Assembly (NCBI GenBank): GCA_945898195.1
Contig: CAMDHM010000018.1
Span: 1-54,021 of the forward strand
Origin: Pseudobacteriovorax antillogorgiicola
Lineage (GTDB): Bacteria; Bdellovibrionota_B; Oligoflexia; Oligoflexales; RGVZ01
DNA: 54,021 nucleotides
Direction of reading: 5' to 3'
Below the pieces are notes generated by a model. The model did not search any database, was not told where the DNA came from, and was given only the letters and a program-made list of their open reading frames with translations. Both the position numbers and the translations under genes were made by a program. Shown in pieces: positions 24,606-33,376 of this stretch (its first letter is position 1; each line of letters starts with the position of its first letter).

Positions 24606-26264
24606 TTACGGAACTGCAAAAACCGACTGATTTTCAAACGAAATGACGGGCTTAAAAGTTTTCTTCAATTCCAAAAATCCGATTTGAATTGAGCCACCGT
24701 TTTCTGGAACAGCCACATGGGTAATCCCCAAGCCACGCATTGCCTCGAGGCTTGCCGTTGGATGCTCCAACATTAAGGTCGCCCTGGACTGAAGCGGCTC
24801 CGCCGAAAATCCATGGGTCCATATCCACCCACCATAGGCCTGAACATTGCGCCGCCCCGTCAATGCAAAGGCCCAGTATTTGTGATCCTGGTGCGACGGC
24901 GAAAGGATAATTGCATCTAGCGGCAAAGTTTTGCGGGCCCATGCCGCAATGACTTGCTCGCCCGACGTCCAGAGTACCAACGGTGGCTTGGGCGCCACGA
25001 GGCTGCCAGCAATACTGGTAATGCCATCGATGCACATCATCAGTAGGGCCACGACGGCCATCGTGCGAAATTTTATTTGCGAAAAAAATCTGACAAGTGG
25101 AAGGGCCAACAACAGCAGTGCCCAGACAAGAAACTTGCTGTTGTCCCACGACCACGGCTGAAGCTTAATAACATTCATCGCAACGAAAATAAGTGCACCG
25201 CTCAGAAAACAAGGATCACGCCGAAACTCGCTGGAGACTGAGGCAGCGATCAAAACCAGCGGTAAAAAAACACTCCAATTAACAATCCAAAACAAAAAAA
25301 TCCCTTGTCCTGTTTCAGACGCCATCCATCCCGGAGACCAATCCATCCCGGAAGTTTTGCTGCCAATGCCTGGCATAATGATCCAAATCACGAGAAGGGA
25401 GGCAATAATTCCGGGCCCTGCAAAAATCAACCAGTGCCGAAAGGCGTTTATAGGCGCAGGCCGAGAACGCAAAACATCTGAAAGCGCCACCACGACAACA
25501 ACCAAGATTAAGACGAGCCACGAATAGACGTGAGCCAACGCCAAAAGCGGCAGCAATACCAGCAACCTTCCTGAAGCAACCGGCAATGAAAAACGGAGCG
25601 AGCGTCGGTCCGTCTGCAAAACAACAAGAAGAGACGCGCAACCCACGGCGATTCCCGCTAAGAATGTCCGTTGCGGCAAGATCATAGAAAAAAGCGGCGT
25701 TAGCCACACCTGCGACAAAGAACCGGAATTGATCCCTTCCGACGCAGCTTGAAACAGATGGTCCATGAAATTTGCCGCGTGATGAGCGTCACCATCCACG
25801 TCCACGCCAAATCCTGCCCCATGAACACTCCAAATGACCATTGCAGCAATGGTCCGAGTTCCTCCCGCCAAAACAAATGCCGCCGACAAAACACTTGCCG
25901 ACCAGGGACTCGCACCCGCCCGGCGAAATAATAGGTTCAGAAAAACGCCAAAAATTCCCGCAAAAAAAATGCACGGAATAATCATCGATGGCTGAAATCC
26001 GAGACCAGAACGAAGGAGCATGCCTGAAATAAAATTGATCAGGGGAGGGTAGGCGAAACTCTCATCAAACCTGAGAATCCTGGGATCTAACCACCGCGTG
26101 AAGGGCTGCTCCGCAAACCACCAAGAGTGGGCTGCATGAAGCGACCAATCACCCCAAACGCCAGGAAAGTCGGTGGCGATCGATCCGTCAGGAAGAAAAA
26201 AAAGACAACGCGAGATGCACCAAATAAGAAGGCAAAATATGAGACTGAAGGGGAGGATTCGCAT
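24606..26264 (-). CDS. Polytopic membrane protein, GT-C-like
   Basis: About 550 residues with 10 or more hydrophobic segments and a C-terminal soluble part of about 110 residues. Early motifs include WGDWSLHAAHSWWFAEQPF in the first periplasmic loop and FAYPPLINFISG, recalling GT-C glycosyltransferases/mannosyltransferases that use polyprenyl-phosphate sugars (an acidic residue in the first loop). The C-terminal part has GITHVAVPENG, a pattern seen after such membrane domains. The start could be TTG 26282 (overlapping the previous stop) or ATG 26264, with no good ribosome-binding site for either. It follows the unknown gene by overlap, so it is the last gene of the operon. The enzyme call is inference. 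Confidence 0.6.
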   Translation of the reverse strand: MRILPFSLIFCLLIWCISRCLFFLPDGSIATDFPGVWGDWSLHAAHSWWFAEQPFTRWLDPRILRFDESFAYPPLINFISGMLLRSGLGFQPSMIIPCIFFAGIFGVFLNLLFRRAGASPWSASVLSAAFVLAGGTRTIAAMVIWSVHGAGFGVDVDGDAHHAANFMDHLFQAASEGINSGSLSQVWLTPLFSMILPQRTFLAGIAVGCASLLVVLQTDRRSLRFSLPVASGRLLVLLPLLALAHVYSWLVLILVVVVVALSDVLRSRPAPINAFRHWLIFAGPGIIASLLVIWIIMPGIGSKTSGMDWSPGWMASETGQGIFLFWIVNWSVFLPLVLIAASVSSEFRRDPCFLSGALIFVAMNVIKLQPWSWDNSKFLVWALLLLALPLVRFFSQIKFRTMAVVALLMMCIDGITSIAGSLVAPKPPLVLWTSGEQVIAAWARKTLPLDAIILSPSHQDHKYWAFALTGRRNVQAYGGWIWTHGFSAEPLQSRATLMLEHPTASLEAMRGLGITHVAVPENGGSIQIGFLELKKTFKPVISFENQSVFAVP

Positions 26265-26278
26265 CCGATTTGATGAAA

Positions 26279-26986
26279 TCAATGATAAACAAAAACGTTG
26301 AGTTCATCGCCTTCAAGTTCCGCCTTCAAACGAAGTGCCGTATTGAGCACGGCATTGAAACTGTGTCGTCCGACGAGAAGGTGGAACTGAGTGGTGTTGG
26401 GCATTGTGGCAATCAATTCACGCAGAACTTGCGCCAAAATATCTTCCGATTCATGGGCAACCATGACTTCAGGAGCCAAATAAAATCCCGCAACGTCGGG
26501 CGACCAGGAACGGACCGTCGACACGAGGGAGGCTATCCATGCGCTCGTGTCGCGAAAGTCGTTGCCAGGACGCGGCATGAGAAAAATATAGCGTGCAGGT
26601 TGGGTCATGGTGTCGGTCAGCATCACAGAATCCTGGTCAGAAATTCCGCGGATGGCAGCCTCACTAAACAGGTCCTCCATCGTAATGTGATTCAGAAGTG
26701 AAGGTGCCTGAATCTCGCCTTTGCCTGCAAGTCCAATCCAAAATGGACAGTCTTTTACCGTAGCACCAGATGAAATATGAAAGCTGATCATACGGCGGTC
26801 CGGAATTCCCAAGGTGGGATCACCGCCAGAGGTTATGACCCGTGCGTCGCCGGACTTGATATTGATTTTGATATTTTCAAAATTGTTTATGGCTGGATCA
26901 CTTGAACTGGCGGCAGAAACTGCGGGACCAAAAGAGAATTCCCCTTCAGTCTTTCTTTTCACGTCCGCTGACGGATTGATGATCAT
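26279..26986 (-). CDS. Hypothetical protein overlapping nusB
   Basis: I do not recognise this 235-residue protein. ATG 26986 is preceded by GGGGGAG, and the first 41 bases overlap the 3' end of nusB in another frame; the longer start at 27034 lacks such a site. The first 40 residues are polar and low in structure (FSFGPAVSAASSSDPAIN). The C-terminal half alternates strands and helices (RYIFLMPRPGNDF, VAGFYLAPEVMVAHESE, QFHLLVGRHSFNAVLNTAL), like a small alpha/beta domain. It has no signal peptide or transmembrane segment. Confidence 0.65.
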   Translation of the reverse strand: MIINPSADVKRKTEGEFSFGPAVSAASSSDPAINNFENIKINIKSGDARVITSGGDPTLGIPDRRMISFHISSGATVKDCPFWIGLAGKGEIQAPSLLNHITMEDLFSEAAIRGISDQDSVMLTDTMTQPARYIFLMPRPGNDFRDTSAWIASLVSTVRSWSPDVAGFYLAPEVMVAHESEDILAQVLRELIATMPNTTQFHLLVGRHSFNAVLNTALRLKAELEGDELNVFVYH

Positions 26987-27413
26987 TCCCGTCTCCCCCG
27001 GCTTGGCCGGATTTGATAATGGCATCGAGAACACCGTTTACGAAGGCCCCCGACTGTTCGTTGCCATACTTCTTTGCCAACTCAACAGCCTCGTTCAATA
27101 TTACCTTAACTGGGGTCTCAAAGGCTTGCAATTCAGCCAGAGCCATTCGTAATACTGCCCGATCGGTTACGGAGAGGCGTGTTAGCTTCCAATTCTTGGT
27201 AAAAGTCTCAATAAGCGGATCATTGTCATTGCGCTTATCCAGAGTTGCACGAACTAGCTCGCGCATCATCTTCAGCGAATAACTGGGAACATTGAAGTTA
27301 TCCGCAAAGGTTTCGAAGTGCGACGGGCTGAAGTAATAAACCTTCTCCGACTCGCACTGGTAAAGAAACTGTACTGCGAAATCGCGGGCAATCGTATTTG
27401 GATTATCGCTCAT
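26946..27413 (-). CDS. nusB: Transcription antitermination factor NusB
   Basis: The 155-residue all-helical RNA-binding protein joins the NusB-NusE antitermination complex at rrn boxA. Signature parts are [47 protein letters not shown] and FVNGVLDAI. The start overlaps the stop of ribH by 4 bases, the classic ribH-nusB arrangement. The C-terminal tail ([20 protein letters not shown]) is longer than usual and lies in the overlap with the next gene. Confidence 0.93.
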   Translation of the reverse strand: MSDNPNTIARDFAVQFLYQCESEKVYYFSPSHFETFADNFNVPSYSLKMMRELVRATLDKRNDNDPLIETFTKNWKLTRLSVTDRAVLRMALAELQAFETPVKVILNEAVELAKKYGNEQSGAFVNGVLDAIIKSGQAGGDGNDHQSVSGREKKD

Positions 27414-27853
27414 GCCTTGCCTTCCAATTGATTCAGAACCTTGATCATTTCAAGGGCCGCCTGTGCTGCGTCGCGCCCCTTGTTGCCGCCCTTAAGCCCA
27501 CTGCGGGAGAGAGCCTGCTCAATTGTATTTGTCGTCACGACACCGAAAATCACTGGGACCCCGGTTTCGACACCGATATTCATGATGCCACTGGCCACGG
27601 GACCGCAAACATAATCGAAGTGCGGGGTCTCCCCGCGGATGACCGCCCCCAGACAGATCACGGCAGAATACCGGCCACCGCGCGCAGCTTTAGCCGCAAC
27701 AATGGGGATTTCAAAGCTGCCAGGCACCCAAACCACTGAAACCAGGGAATCCTTGATCCCAATGTCGCGAAGGCAATCTGTGGCCCCCACCAAGAGAGAC
27801 CGGGTGATCATGTCGTTGAACCGCGCAACCACGATCAGAATCTTTTTTTCCAT
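27410..27853 (-). CDS. ribH: 6,7-dimethyl-8-ribityllumazine synthase
   Basis: RibH joins the pyrimidine intermediate and the four-carbon unit from RibB to give lumazine. The motifs are [41 protein letters not shown] with the conserved histidine, and [20 protein letters not shown]. The usual start is ATG 27853, with AGGGGTG just upstream, giving 147 residues; the frame extends 12 codons further but that part is not family-like. It lies between ribBX (gap of about 30 bases) and nusB. Confidence 0.93.
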   Translation of the reverse strand: MEKKILIVVARFNDMITRSLLVGATDCLRDIGIKDSLVSVVWVPGSFEIPIVAAKAARGGRYSAVICLGAVIRGETPHFDYVCGPVASGIMNIGVETGVPVIFGVVTTNTIEQALSRSGLKGGNKGRDAAQAALEMIKVLNQLEGKA

Positions 27854-27885
27854 GTTCACCCCTAAATCTTTAAGCGGAACACAAT

Positions 27886-29043
27886 TCAAACGGGAATAAC
27901 GACCAAATCAACGATTTCAAGACCAAATCCCGCCAAACCCTTCAGCGACCGTTGGGTTGAAACATGGGTCCGCATTCTGCGGATACCAAGTTGCCTCAGG
28001 ATTTGGGCTCCGATCCCATATAGCCTTGGATCCATAGCCCGCCAATGGTTCGCTCCGGCAGAGGATGGGGCCGCTTCATCTGGTTGCGTGTGCATATCGA
28101 CCGTATCCTCAATGAAAGCCTGAGCCCCCCCAGGATGCGACAGGTACAAGACGACCGCATATTCTTCAGCCTGCAGCAGATTGAGCCCGTAATCGATCAA
28201 TCGCCTGCCGGTCTTCCCACTACTAAAAACATCGATCAAAGGTCGCTGCCGGTGAACCCGGACGTCAACCACCTGTTCGGCTTGAAATGGCGCTCCTTTT
28301 ACCAAGGCCACGTGTTGGGCACCATCCACCAAGCTTCGAAAGCAGTAAGCTTCAAAAATACCGGTCGATGTCTGAACGGACTCCCTCGCAATTTGTTCGA
28401 CCAGCGAGTCTCGCAACAAACGGAATTCAATGAGGTCGGCAATGGAAACCACCGGCATATTGTGGCGTTTTGAAAACGCCTCCAAATCCGGCATCCGCGC
28501 CATGGTGCCATCATCTTTCATGATTTCGCAAATAACGGCCGCCGGCTTCATTCCCGCCAGTCGCACGAGATCGACGGAACCCTCGGTGTGCCCCGATCGT
28601 TCAAGCACGCCACCGTGTTTAGCCTTCAACGGAAAAACATGACCGGGAACCACAATGTCATCAGGCGTGGATTTATCATCAATCGCGACACGAATGGTCT
28701 GCGCTCGATCGGCGGCACTGATTCCGGTAGAAACCCCGTGACGCGCCTCAATCGACACCGTGAACGCCGTCGACCTTGAACTGCCCTGTTTGGAGTTATC
28801 GCCCATCATCGGAAGCTGCAGCCGATCAATGATCGCCGGAGCTACGGAAAGGCAGACAAGACCGCGCGCCTCGCGCACCATAAAGTTGATCTTGTCTGCC
28901 GCAACGTGTTCGGCCGCAAAAACAAGGTCCCCCTCGTTCTCCCGGTCTTCATCGTCGACCATGATAACCATTTGCCCCGCACGGATCGCATCGATCGCGT
29001 GCAGGACTCTATTGATTGCTTTTTCTTGAGTTTCGCTTGTCAT
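27886..29043 (-). CDS. DHBP synthase fused to a degenerate RibA-like domain
   Basis: Residues 1-205 are a complete 3,4-dihydroxy-2-butanone-4-phosphate synthase (RibB), with [48 protein letters not shown] and [11 protein letters not shown]. It provides the four-carbon unit for lumazine. The C-terminal 175 residues have the RibA (GTP cyclohydrolase II) outline but lack the zinc cysteines: the usual CDCG-containing loop reads [15 protein letters not shown]. The MRLLTNNP motif is replaced by [10 protein letters not shown]. So the first half should be active and the second not. This corresponds to the known RibBX type. GTP cyclohydrolase II activity must come from elsewhere. Confidence 0.88.
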   Translation of the reverse strand: MTSETQEKAINRVLHAIDAIRAGQMVIMVDDEDRENEGDLVFAAEHVAADKINFMVREARGLVCLSVAPAIIDRLQLPMMGDNSKQGSSRSTAFTVSIEARHGVSTGISAADRAQTIRVAIDDKSTPDDIVVPGHVFPLKAKHGGVLERSGHTEGSVDLVRLAGMKPAAVICEIMKDDGTMARMPDLEAFSKRHNMPVVSIADLIEFRLLRDSLVEQIARESVQTSTGIFEAYCFRSLVDGAQHVALVKGAPFQAEQVVDVRVHRQRPLIDVFSSGKTGRRLIDYGLNLLQAEEYAVVLYLSHPGGAQAFIEDTVDMHTQPDEAAPSSAGANHWRAMDPRLYGIGAQILRQLGIRRMRTHVSTQRSLKGLAGFGLEIVDLVVIPV

Positions 29044-29070
29044 AGATGGTGCTTCTACAGGTCTGGGTGT

Positions 29071-29952
29071 TTATTCGTAAAGGAAGAATTTTTCACCCAG
29101 GATCTGAGCCGACGGAAAAGCGCTCCAAACGGGCGTATGCCCGCCAACTTCTTCTGTATCCGCCCGAGTTCTTTCAGCTATTTGGAGAATCGTTGAATCC
29201 CGACCGGCAACGCTGGCCGTATTGATCGCACCACGCAGGGACCAAGTAAAGGCTCCACCACGGGAACGACCCAGGTCCGCCGACGTCTCATTCTTGGTCG
29301 ACGAGGCCAAAACAAAGGCCTGTTTGAACAGGGTCCCCTGGAATTTGCCGATTTCGGCCATCGCATCCTCGGAACTGGTAAATGCGCCGGCCATCGGGAT
29401 GCACTTGCTTCGAATCACGTCGCCTCCGCCTCCCTCCTTGGAAGGAATAATCGGGGTGCGGCCATCGACAAACGACCCGCTATAGCATGAGTCAATCATC
29501 ACGACGAGGCGTTCCAAGGGACGGCTCTTACGGGCAGCGATGACGGCATTAGCAACTTCGCTAAAGGTAAAGGAGCGGTCTTCTGCGAGCATGATGCCCG
29601 TGTTGCCGTGACCAGAGAAATACCAAAACAGGGTATCGGCATCTGAGGCTGCTTCAGCAGTGCTGCTGAAAATATCGGCGGTAGTTGCCTCGTTGTCCTT
29701 TACCACTTCATCAAAGCCGAGATCGACTCCGGTGTTACGGAAAAGTAAATCCAGCTCAAGAATGTCGGTCGGAACTCCAGGCAATCCGTTTGGAGACCCC
29801 ATCAGTACCGCGACATTGCGGCCTTCCTTGCTATGGGCAAGTCCCTTAAGCGAGGTTCCTATTTTGTTTGAACTGCCGCAAGCCGCAACAGATCCAACGA
29901 CAAATAGCGACACAAAACAAAACCGACGACGAACACCATCAAGCAAAAACAT
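29071..29952 (-). CDS. Caspase-fold (C14) lipoprotein
   Basis: A 293-residue protein starting at ATG 29952, 6-12 bases after GGGGGAG. The signal peptide ends in the lipobox SVAAC (Cys25), so the enzyme should be anchored in the membrane on the periplasmic side. The peptidase C14 core follows: VAVLMGSPNGLPGV, a linker, TLFWYFSGHGNTG with His115, and LVVMIDSCYSGSF with Cys156, the catalytic dyad. It resembles bacterial metacaspases/orthocaspases, without the usual fused repeat or formylglycine domains. It lies inside the riboflavin operon between ribE and ribBX (27 bases from the latter). Substrate and role are unknown. Confidence 0.85.
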   Translation of the reverse strand: MFLLDGVRRRFCFVSLFVVGSVAACGSSNKIGTSLKGLAHSKEGRNVAVLMGSPNGLPGVPTDILELDLLFRNTGVDLGFDEVVKDNEATTADIFSSTAEAASDADTLFWYFSGHGNTGIMLAEDRSFTFSEVANAVIAARKSRPLERLVVMIDSCYSGSFVDGRTPIIPSKEGGGGDVIRSKCIPMAGAFTSSEDAMAEIGKFQGTLFKQAFVLASSTKNETSADLGRSRGGAFTWSLRGAINTASVAGRDSTILQIAERTRADTEEVGGHTPVWSAFPSAQILGEKFFLYE

Positions 29953-29980
29953 GTGCTCCCCCAAAAATCTTTCGACACGT

Positions 29981-30005
29981 AAAAAGTAACGGAATAATTT
30001 TCCGC
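29981..30005 (-). terminator. Weak terminator-like hairpin after ribE
   Basis: On the minus strand CGGAA and TTCCG enclose AATTA-type loop bases, followed by TTACTTTTT. The stem is only 5 pairs. It might attenuate transcription between ribE and the caspase gene. Confidence 0.3.
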
Positions 30006-30074
30006 ACCTTCCAGCGTATCAACGGGGAAACATGGGTTGCGATGGGTACGAATTACCCAGTTTTGCGGGCAAAA

Positions 30075-30692
30075 TTATGCCCAGTGGGAGGTCTCTGTCT
30101 GACGGGCTGCAAACTTCGCAATCATGTCGACTTCGATATTTACGTGATCCCCTGATTTACGCTGAGACAAGTTGGTAATTTGCAGGGTTGCAGGAATCAA
30201 CATGAGCTCAACCGTAGTCCCTTCTGCTTCGTCTTTGACTGCATTCACCGTGAGGCTGACTCCGTCAATGCAAATCGAACCTTTAGAAATCACAAAACGG
30301 CCCATGGGATAATCCAAATGGATGCGCAATATCCACCCAGTGCTATTTTTTTCCAACAAGAGTACCCGACCCTTGCCATCGACGTGACCAGACACAAGGT
30401 GCCCTCCGATGCGATCGCCAATCTTAAGCGCACGCTCAAGATTTACCGTCGACCCTTGGGCTCCATGGCGACCAAAAGAAGTGCAGGCCATGGTCTCGCT
30501 CGTGACATCAAAAGCAAACTGGTGATTCCTTCGGCCAGCGACCGTAAGGCAACAACCATTAACGGCAATGCTATCGCCATCGGCAGCCTCAAAATCGGCA
30601 CCAACATCAATCCAAAAGCGATATGGAGCTGTGCCGCTTGGTTGCACCACCTCGACTAACGTGCCAGTTTTTTCCACCAACCCCGTAAACAT
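30075..30692 (-). CDS. ribE: Riboflavin synthase alpha chain
   Basis: The 205-residue enzyme dismutates two lumazines into riboflavin and the pyrimidine precursor. It has two homologous lumazine-binding barrels, starting MFTGLVEKTGTLVEV and GGHLVSGHVDGKGRVLLLE. Supporting motifs are DSIAVNGCCLTVAG in the first and GSICIDGVSLTVN in the second. It starts directly after the nrdR stop (TGA-ATG, no gap). Confidence 0.92.
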   Translation of the reverse strand: MFTGLVEKTGTLVEVVQPSGTAPYRFWIDVGADFEAADGDSIAVNGCCLTVAGRRNHQFAFDVTSETMACTSFGRHGAQGSTVNLERALKIGDRIGGHLVSGHVDGKGRVLLLEKNSTGWILRIHLDYPMGRFVISKGSICIDGVSLTVNAVKDEAEGTTVELMLIPATLQITNLSQRKSGDHVNIEVDMIAKFAARQTETSHWA

Positions 30693-31139
30693 TCAGCTCA
30701 GTCCTTTAAGCTCTGCCAGAAATTCATCTGGGTCTTTGAAGTCCTTGTAAACTGATGCGAACCGCACATAGGCGACTTTATCGATCTCATGCAGCTTATC
30801 CATGATCATGTCACCAAGCTTCTGGCTTGGTACGGTTCGTTCGCCTAGCTCCTGGATAACCCGTTCAATCCGGTCGAGCATCTCTTCAATTTGCACCATC
30901 GAAATTGGACGCTTGCTGCATGCAATCTGAAGTGACGTCGTGGCTTTCGCCCTCAGATAAGGCTCAACCCGACCATCTTTTTTGATGATTTGGAAGCTAA
31001 ATTCCTCTTCCTTCTCATAGGTCGTAAATCTGTAATTGCACTGAACGCAAGAACGCCTCCTGCGGACGCTTCGCCCCTCATGAGACAATCGACTTTCCAA
31101 AACCTTGGTGTCTTCAAACATGCACTGGGGACACTTCAC
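30693..31139 (-). CDS. nrdR: Transcriptional repressor NrdR
   Basis: The 148-residue protein represses ribonucleotide reductase genes through a zinc-ribbon and an ATP-cone. The zinc ribbon has MKCPQC with CVQCNYRFTTYE; the ATP-cone has FQIIKKDGRVEPYLRAK. The length is typical. The nrdR-rib-nusB order is common in proteobacteria, where ribD often sits between nrdR and ribE; ribD is absent here. Confidence 0.93.
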   Translation of the reverse strand: MKCPQCMFEDTKVLESRLSHEGRSVRRRRSCVQCNYRFTTYEKEEEFSFQIIKKDGRVEPYLRAKATTSLQIACSKRPISMVQIEEMLDRIERVIQELGERTVPSQKLGDMIMDKLHEIDKVAYVRFASVYKDFKDPDEFLAELKGLS

Positions 31140-31166
31140 AGAAACCTCTTCGGAAGCCAGATTTCG

Positions 31167-32435
31167 TCAAACCCAAATCTTGTAAAGTGGATAGCGGCTC
31201 GCCAGATCGATAACGTCGCGGCGCAATTTTGCCAGCTTCTCATCATTTTTCACGTTTTCAAAAGCCGTTCGCGTAAACTGTGCAATGAGCTCCATTGCAT
31301 CAGGGCCCATCCCCCGCGTCGTTAATGCTGGAGTCCCCATGCGAATTCCGCTGGTAACAAATGGGGATCGCTTTTCATTCGGGACCGTATTTTTGTTCAC
31401 CGTGATTGCAGCCTTACCGAGGGCTTCCTCCAACTGCTTCCCGCTGACGGAGACAGGAGACAGATCGATCAGCAAAAGGTGATTGTCGGTTCCGCCAGAC
31501 ACGATCTTAAAATCTAACTTCATCAAAGCCTTCGCCAATGCCGAAGCATTGCTAATGACTTGTTGCTGATAAATGCGAAATTCTGGACGAAGGGCCTCGC
31601 GAAAGCAAATAGCCTTGGCCGCGATGATGTGCTCCAACGGCCCACCTTGAATCCCGGGGAAAACAGCCTTGTTAAGCTTCACGGCAAGGTCATCGTCATT
31701 GGTCATAATAAGGCCACCGCGCGGACCACGCAGAGTCTTATGAGTGGTGGTGGACACGACATGAGCATGGGGCAGCGGACTTGGATGTACCCCTGCGGCA
31801 ACTAATCCAGCGATGTGCGCCATATCCACAAACAAATAGGCCCCGACCTCGTCAGCAATGGCACGGAACTTTGCAAAATCAAGGGTTCTGGAATAAGCGC
31901 TCGCACCGGCCAAAATCATTCGCGGCCGCACTTCCAGGGCTTTCTCCCGAACTGCGTCGTAATTAATCGTCTCCGTCGCCGGATCGACCCCATAAAAATG
32001 AGATTCGTAAAGGATGCCGGAAAAATTGACCTTTGATCCATGGGTAAGGTGACCACCATGGGCCAGATCCAGGCCAAGGATTTTGTCTCCGGCTTTTAAA
32101 AGGGCAAGGTAAACGGCTGCATTGGCTTGCGCGCCAGAGTGAGGTTGGACATTTGCGTGTCGCGCCCCAAACAATTCACAGGCCCGACTTATTGCGAGAG
32201 ATTCCACCTGATCAACAACCTCGCAGCCCCCGTAGTAACGTTTGCCGGGAAGGCCCTCGGCGTATTTGTTCGTCAGCGGGTTGGCTGCCGCAGACAAGAC
32301 GGCGGGAGAAGCAAAATTCTCCGACGCGATCAGTTCGAGCCCATGGCGTTGGCGTCCCAGCTCTTCTTGAATTAAATCAAAAATATCTGGATCAGTTTGT
32401 TGCAAAATCGCCCAGGGTGCTTCGCGATGGGTCAT
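31167..32435 (-). CDS. glyA: Serine hydroxymethyltransferase
   Basis: This PLP enzyme interconverts serine and glycine with tetrahydrofolate, feeding one-carbon units. It shows [37 protein letters not shown], the PLP lysine in [15 protein letters not shown] (about Lys233) and [20 protein letters not shown] 32435 is chosen (GGGGGAGAG upstream). It lies 24 bases after the rpiB stop and is followed closely by nrdR. Confidence 0.95.
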   Translation of the reverse strand: MTHREAPWAILQQTDPDIFDLIQEELGRQRHGLELIASENFASPAVLSAAANPLTNKYAEGLPGKRYYGGCEVVDQVESLAISRACELFGARHANVQPHSGAQANAAVYLALLKAGDKILGLDLAHGGHLTHGSKVNFSGILYESHFYGVDPATETINYDAVREKALEVRPRMILAGASAYSRTLDFAKFRAIADEVGAYLFVDMAHIAGLVAAGVHPSPLPHAHVVSTTTHKTLRGPRGGLIMTNDDDLAVKLNKAVFPGIQGGPLEHIIAAKAICFREALRPEFRIYQQQVISNASALAKALMKLDFKIVSGGTDNHLLLIDLSPVSVSGKQLEEALGKAAITVNKNTVPNEKRSPFVTSGIRMGTPALTTRGMGPDAMELIAQFTRTAFENVKNDEKLAKLRRDVIDLASRYPLYKIWV

Positions 32436-32458
32436 CAATCTCTCCCCCTATAAAGAGC

Positions 32459-32929
32459 TCATTCTTCGAGGCGTGGCTTGAAATTTTTCTTCTCAATTTC
32501 TCGAATTTTATCGCGCCGCATCTTGTGGCGCCCATCTTCAAAACTAGTTTCAAGCCAGATTTTCAAAAAGTCAGCGGCCCGGTGCACATTTGTCGTTCTC
32601 GCACCAAGGCAGATTATATTAGCATCGTTGTGAGCGCGGGACATCCGTGCGCTGTATTCATCCCAGACAACGGCTGCACGAACCCCCGGAAACTTGTTGG
32701 CCGCCATAGCCATACCGGTGCCCGTGCCACAAATCGCGACGCCAGCTTCAATCTTACCACTGGCAAGGGCCTTTGCGAGCAGGGCGGCATAGTCGGGATA
32801 ATCGACTGACTGCTCGTTCGTAACGGCAACACCGTAGTCAATGGCCTCATGGCCGAGGGCCTTCACCAAGCCAAGCAAAATATCTTTGAGTTCCTTGCCC
32901 GCATGGTCGGCCGCGAGTCCGATGATCAT
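32459..32929 (-). CDS. rpiB: Ribose-5-phosphate isomerase B
   Basis: The 156-residue RpiB/LacAB family enzyme interconverts ribose-5-phosphate and ribulose-5-phosphate, the latter being the substrate of RibB three genes downstream. Motifs are LAADHAGKELK, the catalytic cysteine in GVAICGTGTGMA (Cys67), VWDEYSARMSRAHNDANI and LGART. It is the first gene of the minus-strand operon, starting after the acpP terminator. Confidence 0.92.
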   Translation of the reverse strand: MIIGLAADHAGKELKDILLGLVKALGHEAIDYGVAVTNEQSVDYPDYAALLAKALASGKIEAGVAICGTGTGMAMAANKFPGVRAAVVWDEYSARMSRAHNDANIICLGARTTNVHRAADFLKIWLETSFEDGRHKMRRDKIREIEKKNFKPRLEE

Positions 32930-32957
32930 AAGGTTTTCACCATCCAGAATTAACGGG

Positions 32958-33002
32958 AAAAAAAAACGAGGGCATCAGGCAGGTTCGCCACATGATACCC
33001 CC
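32958..33002 (-). terminator. Rho-independent terminator of acpP
   Basis: On the minus strand GGGGGTATCA pairs with TGATGCCCTC (10 bp including two G-T pairs) around a 15-base loop, followed by G and a run of nine T. It sits 27 bases past the acpP stop and separates acpP from rpiB. Confidence 0.85.
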
Positions 33003-33028
33003 GTACATCCATTTGCCGATGACGGCAA

Positions 33029-33271
33029 TCAGGCTTCTTCAGTCTTCTTAATGAATGCAATCGCATCATTAACGGTACGAATATTCTCTGCTTCCTCATC
33101 AGGAATATCGACGCCAAAGGCTTCTTCCATTGCCATGACGAGTTCAACGATATCCAAAGAATCGGCACCGAGATCTTCGATGAACTTTGCGCTGGTGGTC
33201 ACTGCGGACTCTTCAACACCCAGTTGACTCACCACGATTTGCTTTACTTTTTCCTCAACGGAAGCGGACAT
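33029..33271 (-). CDS. acpP: Acyl carrier protein
   Basis: The 80-residue acidic four-helix protein carries the phosphopantetheine serine in the motif [18 protein letters not shown] (Ser38). It shuttles acyl chains in fatty acid synthesis. It is a single-gene unit here: the FadL-like terminator lies upstream and its own terminator downstream. No fab genes flank it, which is unusual for acpP. Confidence 0.93.
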   Translation of the reverse strand: MSASVEEKVKQIVVSQLGVEESAVTTSAKFIEDLGADSLDIVELVMAMEEAFGVDIPDEEAENIRTVNDAIAFIKKTEEA

Positions 33272-33339
33272 TCTTGGAACTCCTCAAAATGATCTTCAGG
33301 CGGTCATGCCCGACACTCGATGGCGGAAATGGAATCAAA

Positions 33340-33375
33340 ATCAGGGGTTTTTGGCAAGGCGGATTGCAAAAACCC
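33340..33375 (-). terminator. Terminator of the FadL-like gene
   Basis: Two bases after the stop codon, the minus strand reads GGGTTTTTG, a 13-base loop containing CAA/TTG that can pair further, then CAAAAACCC. The 9-bp stem is followed by CTGATTTTG. It prevents read-through into acpP. Confidence 0.7.
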
Positions 33376-33376
33376 T

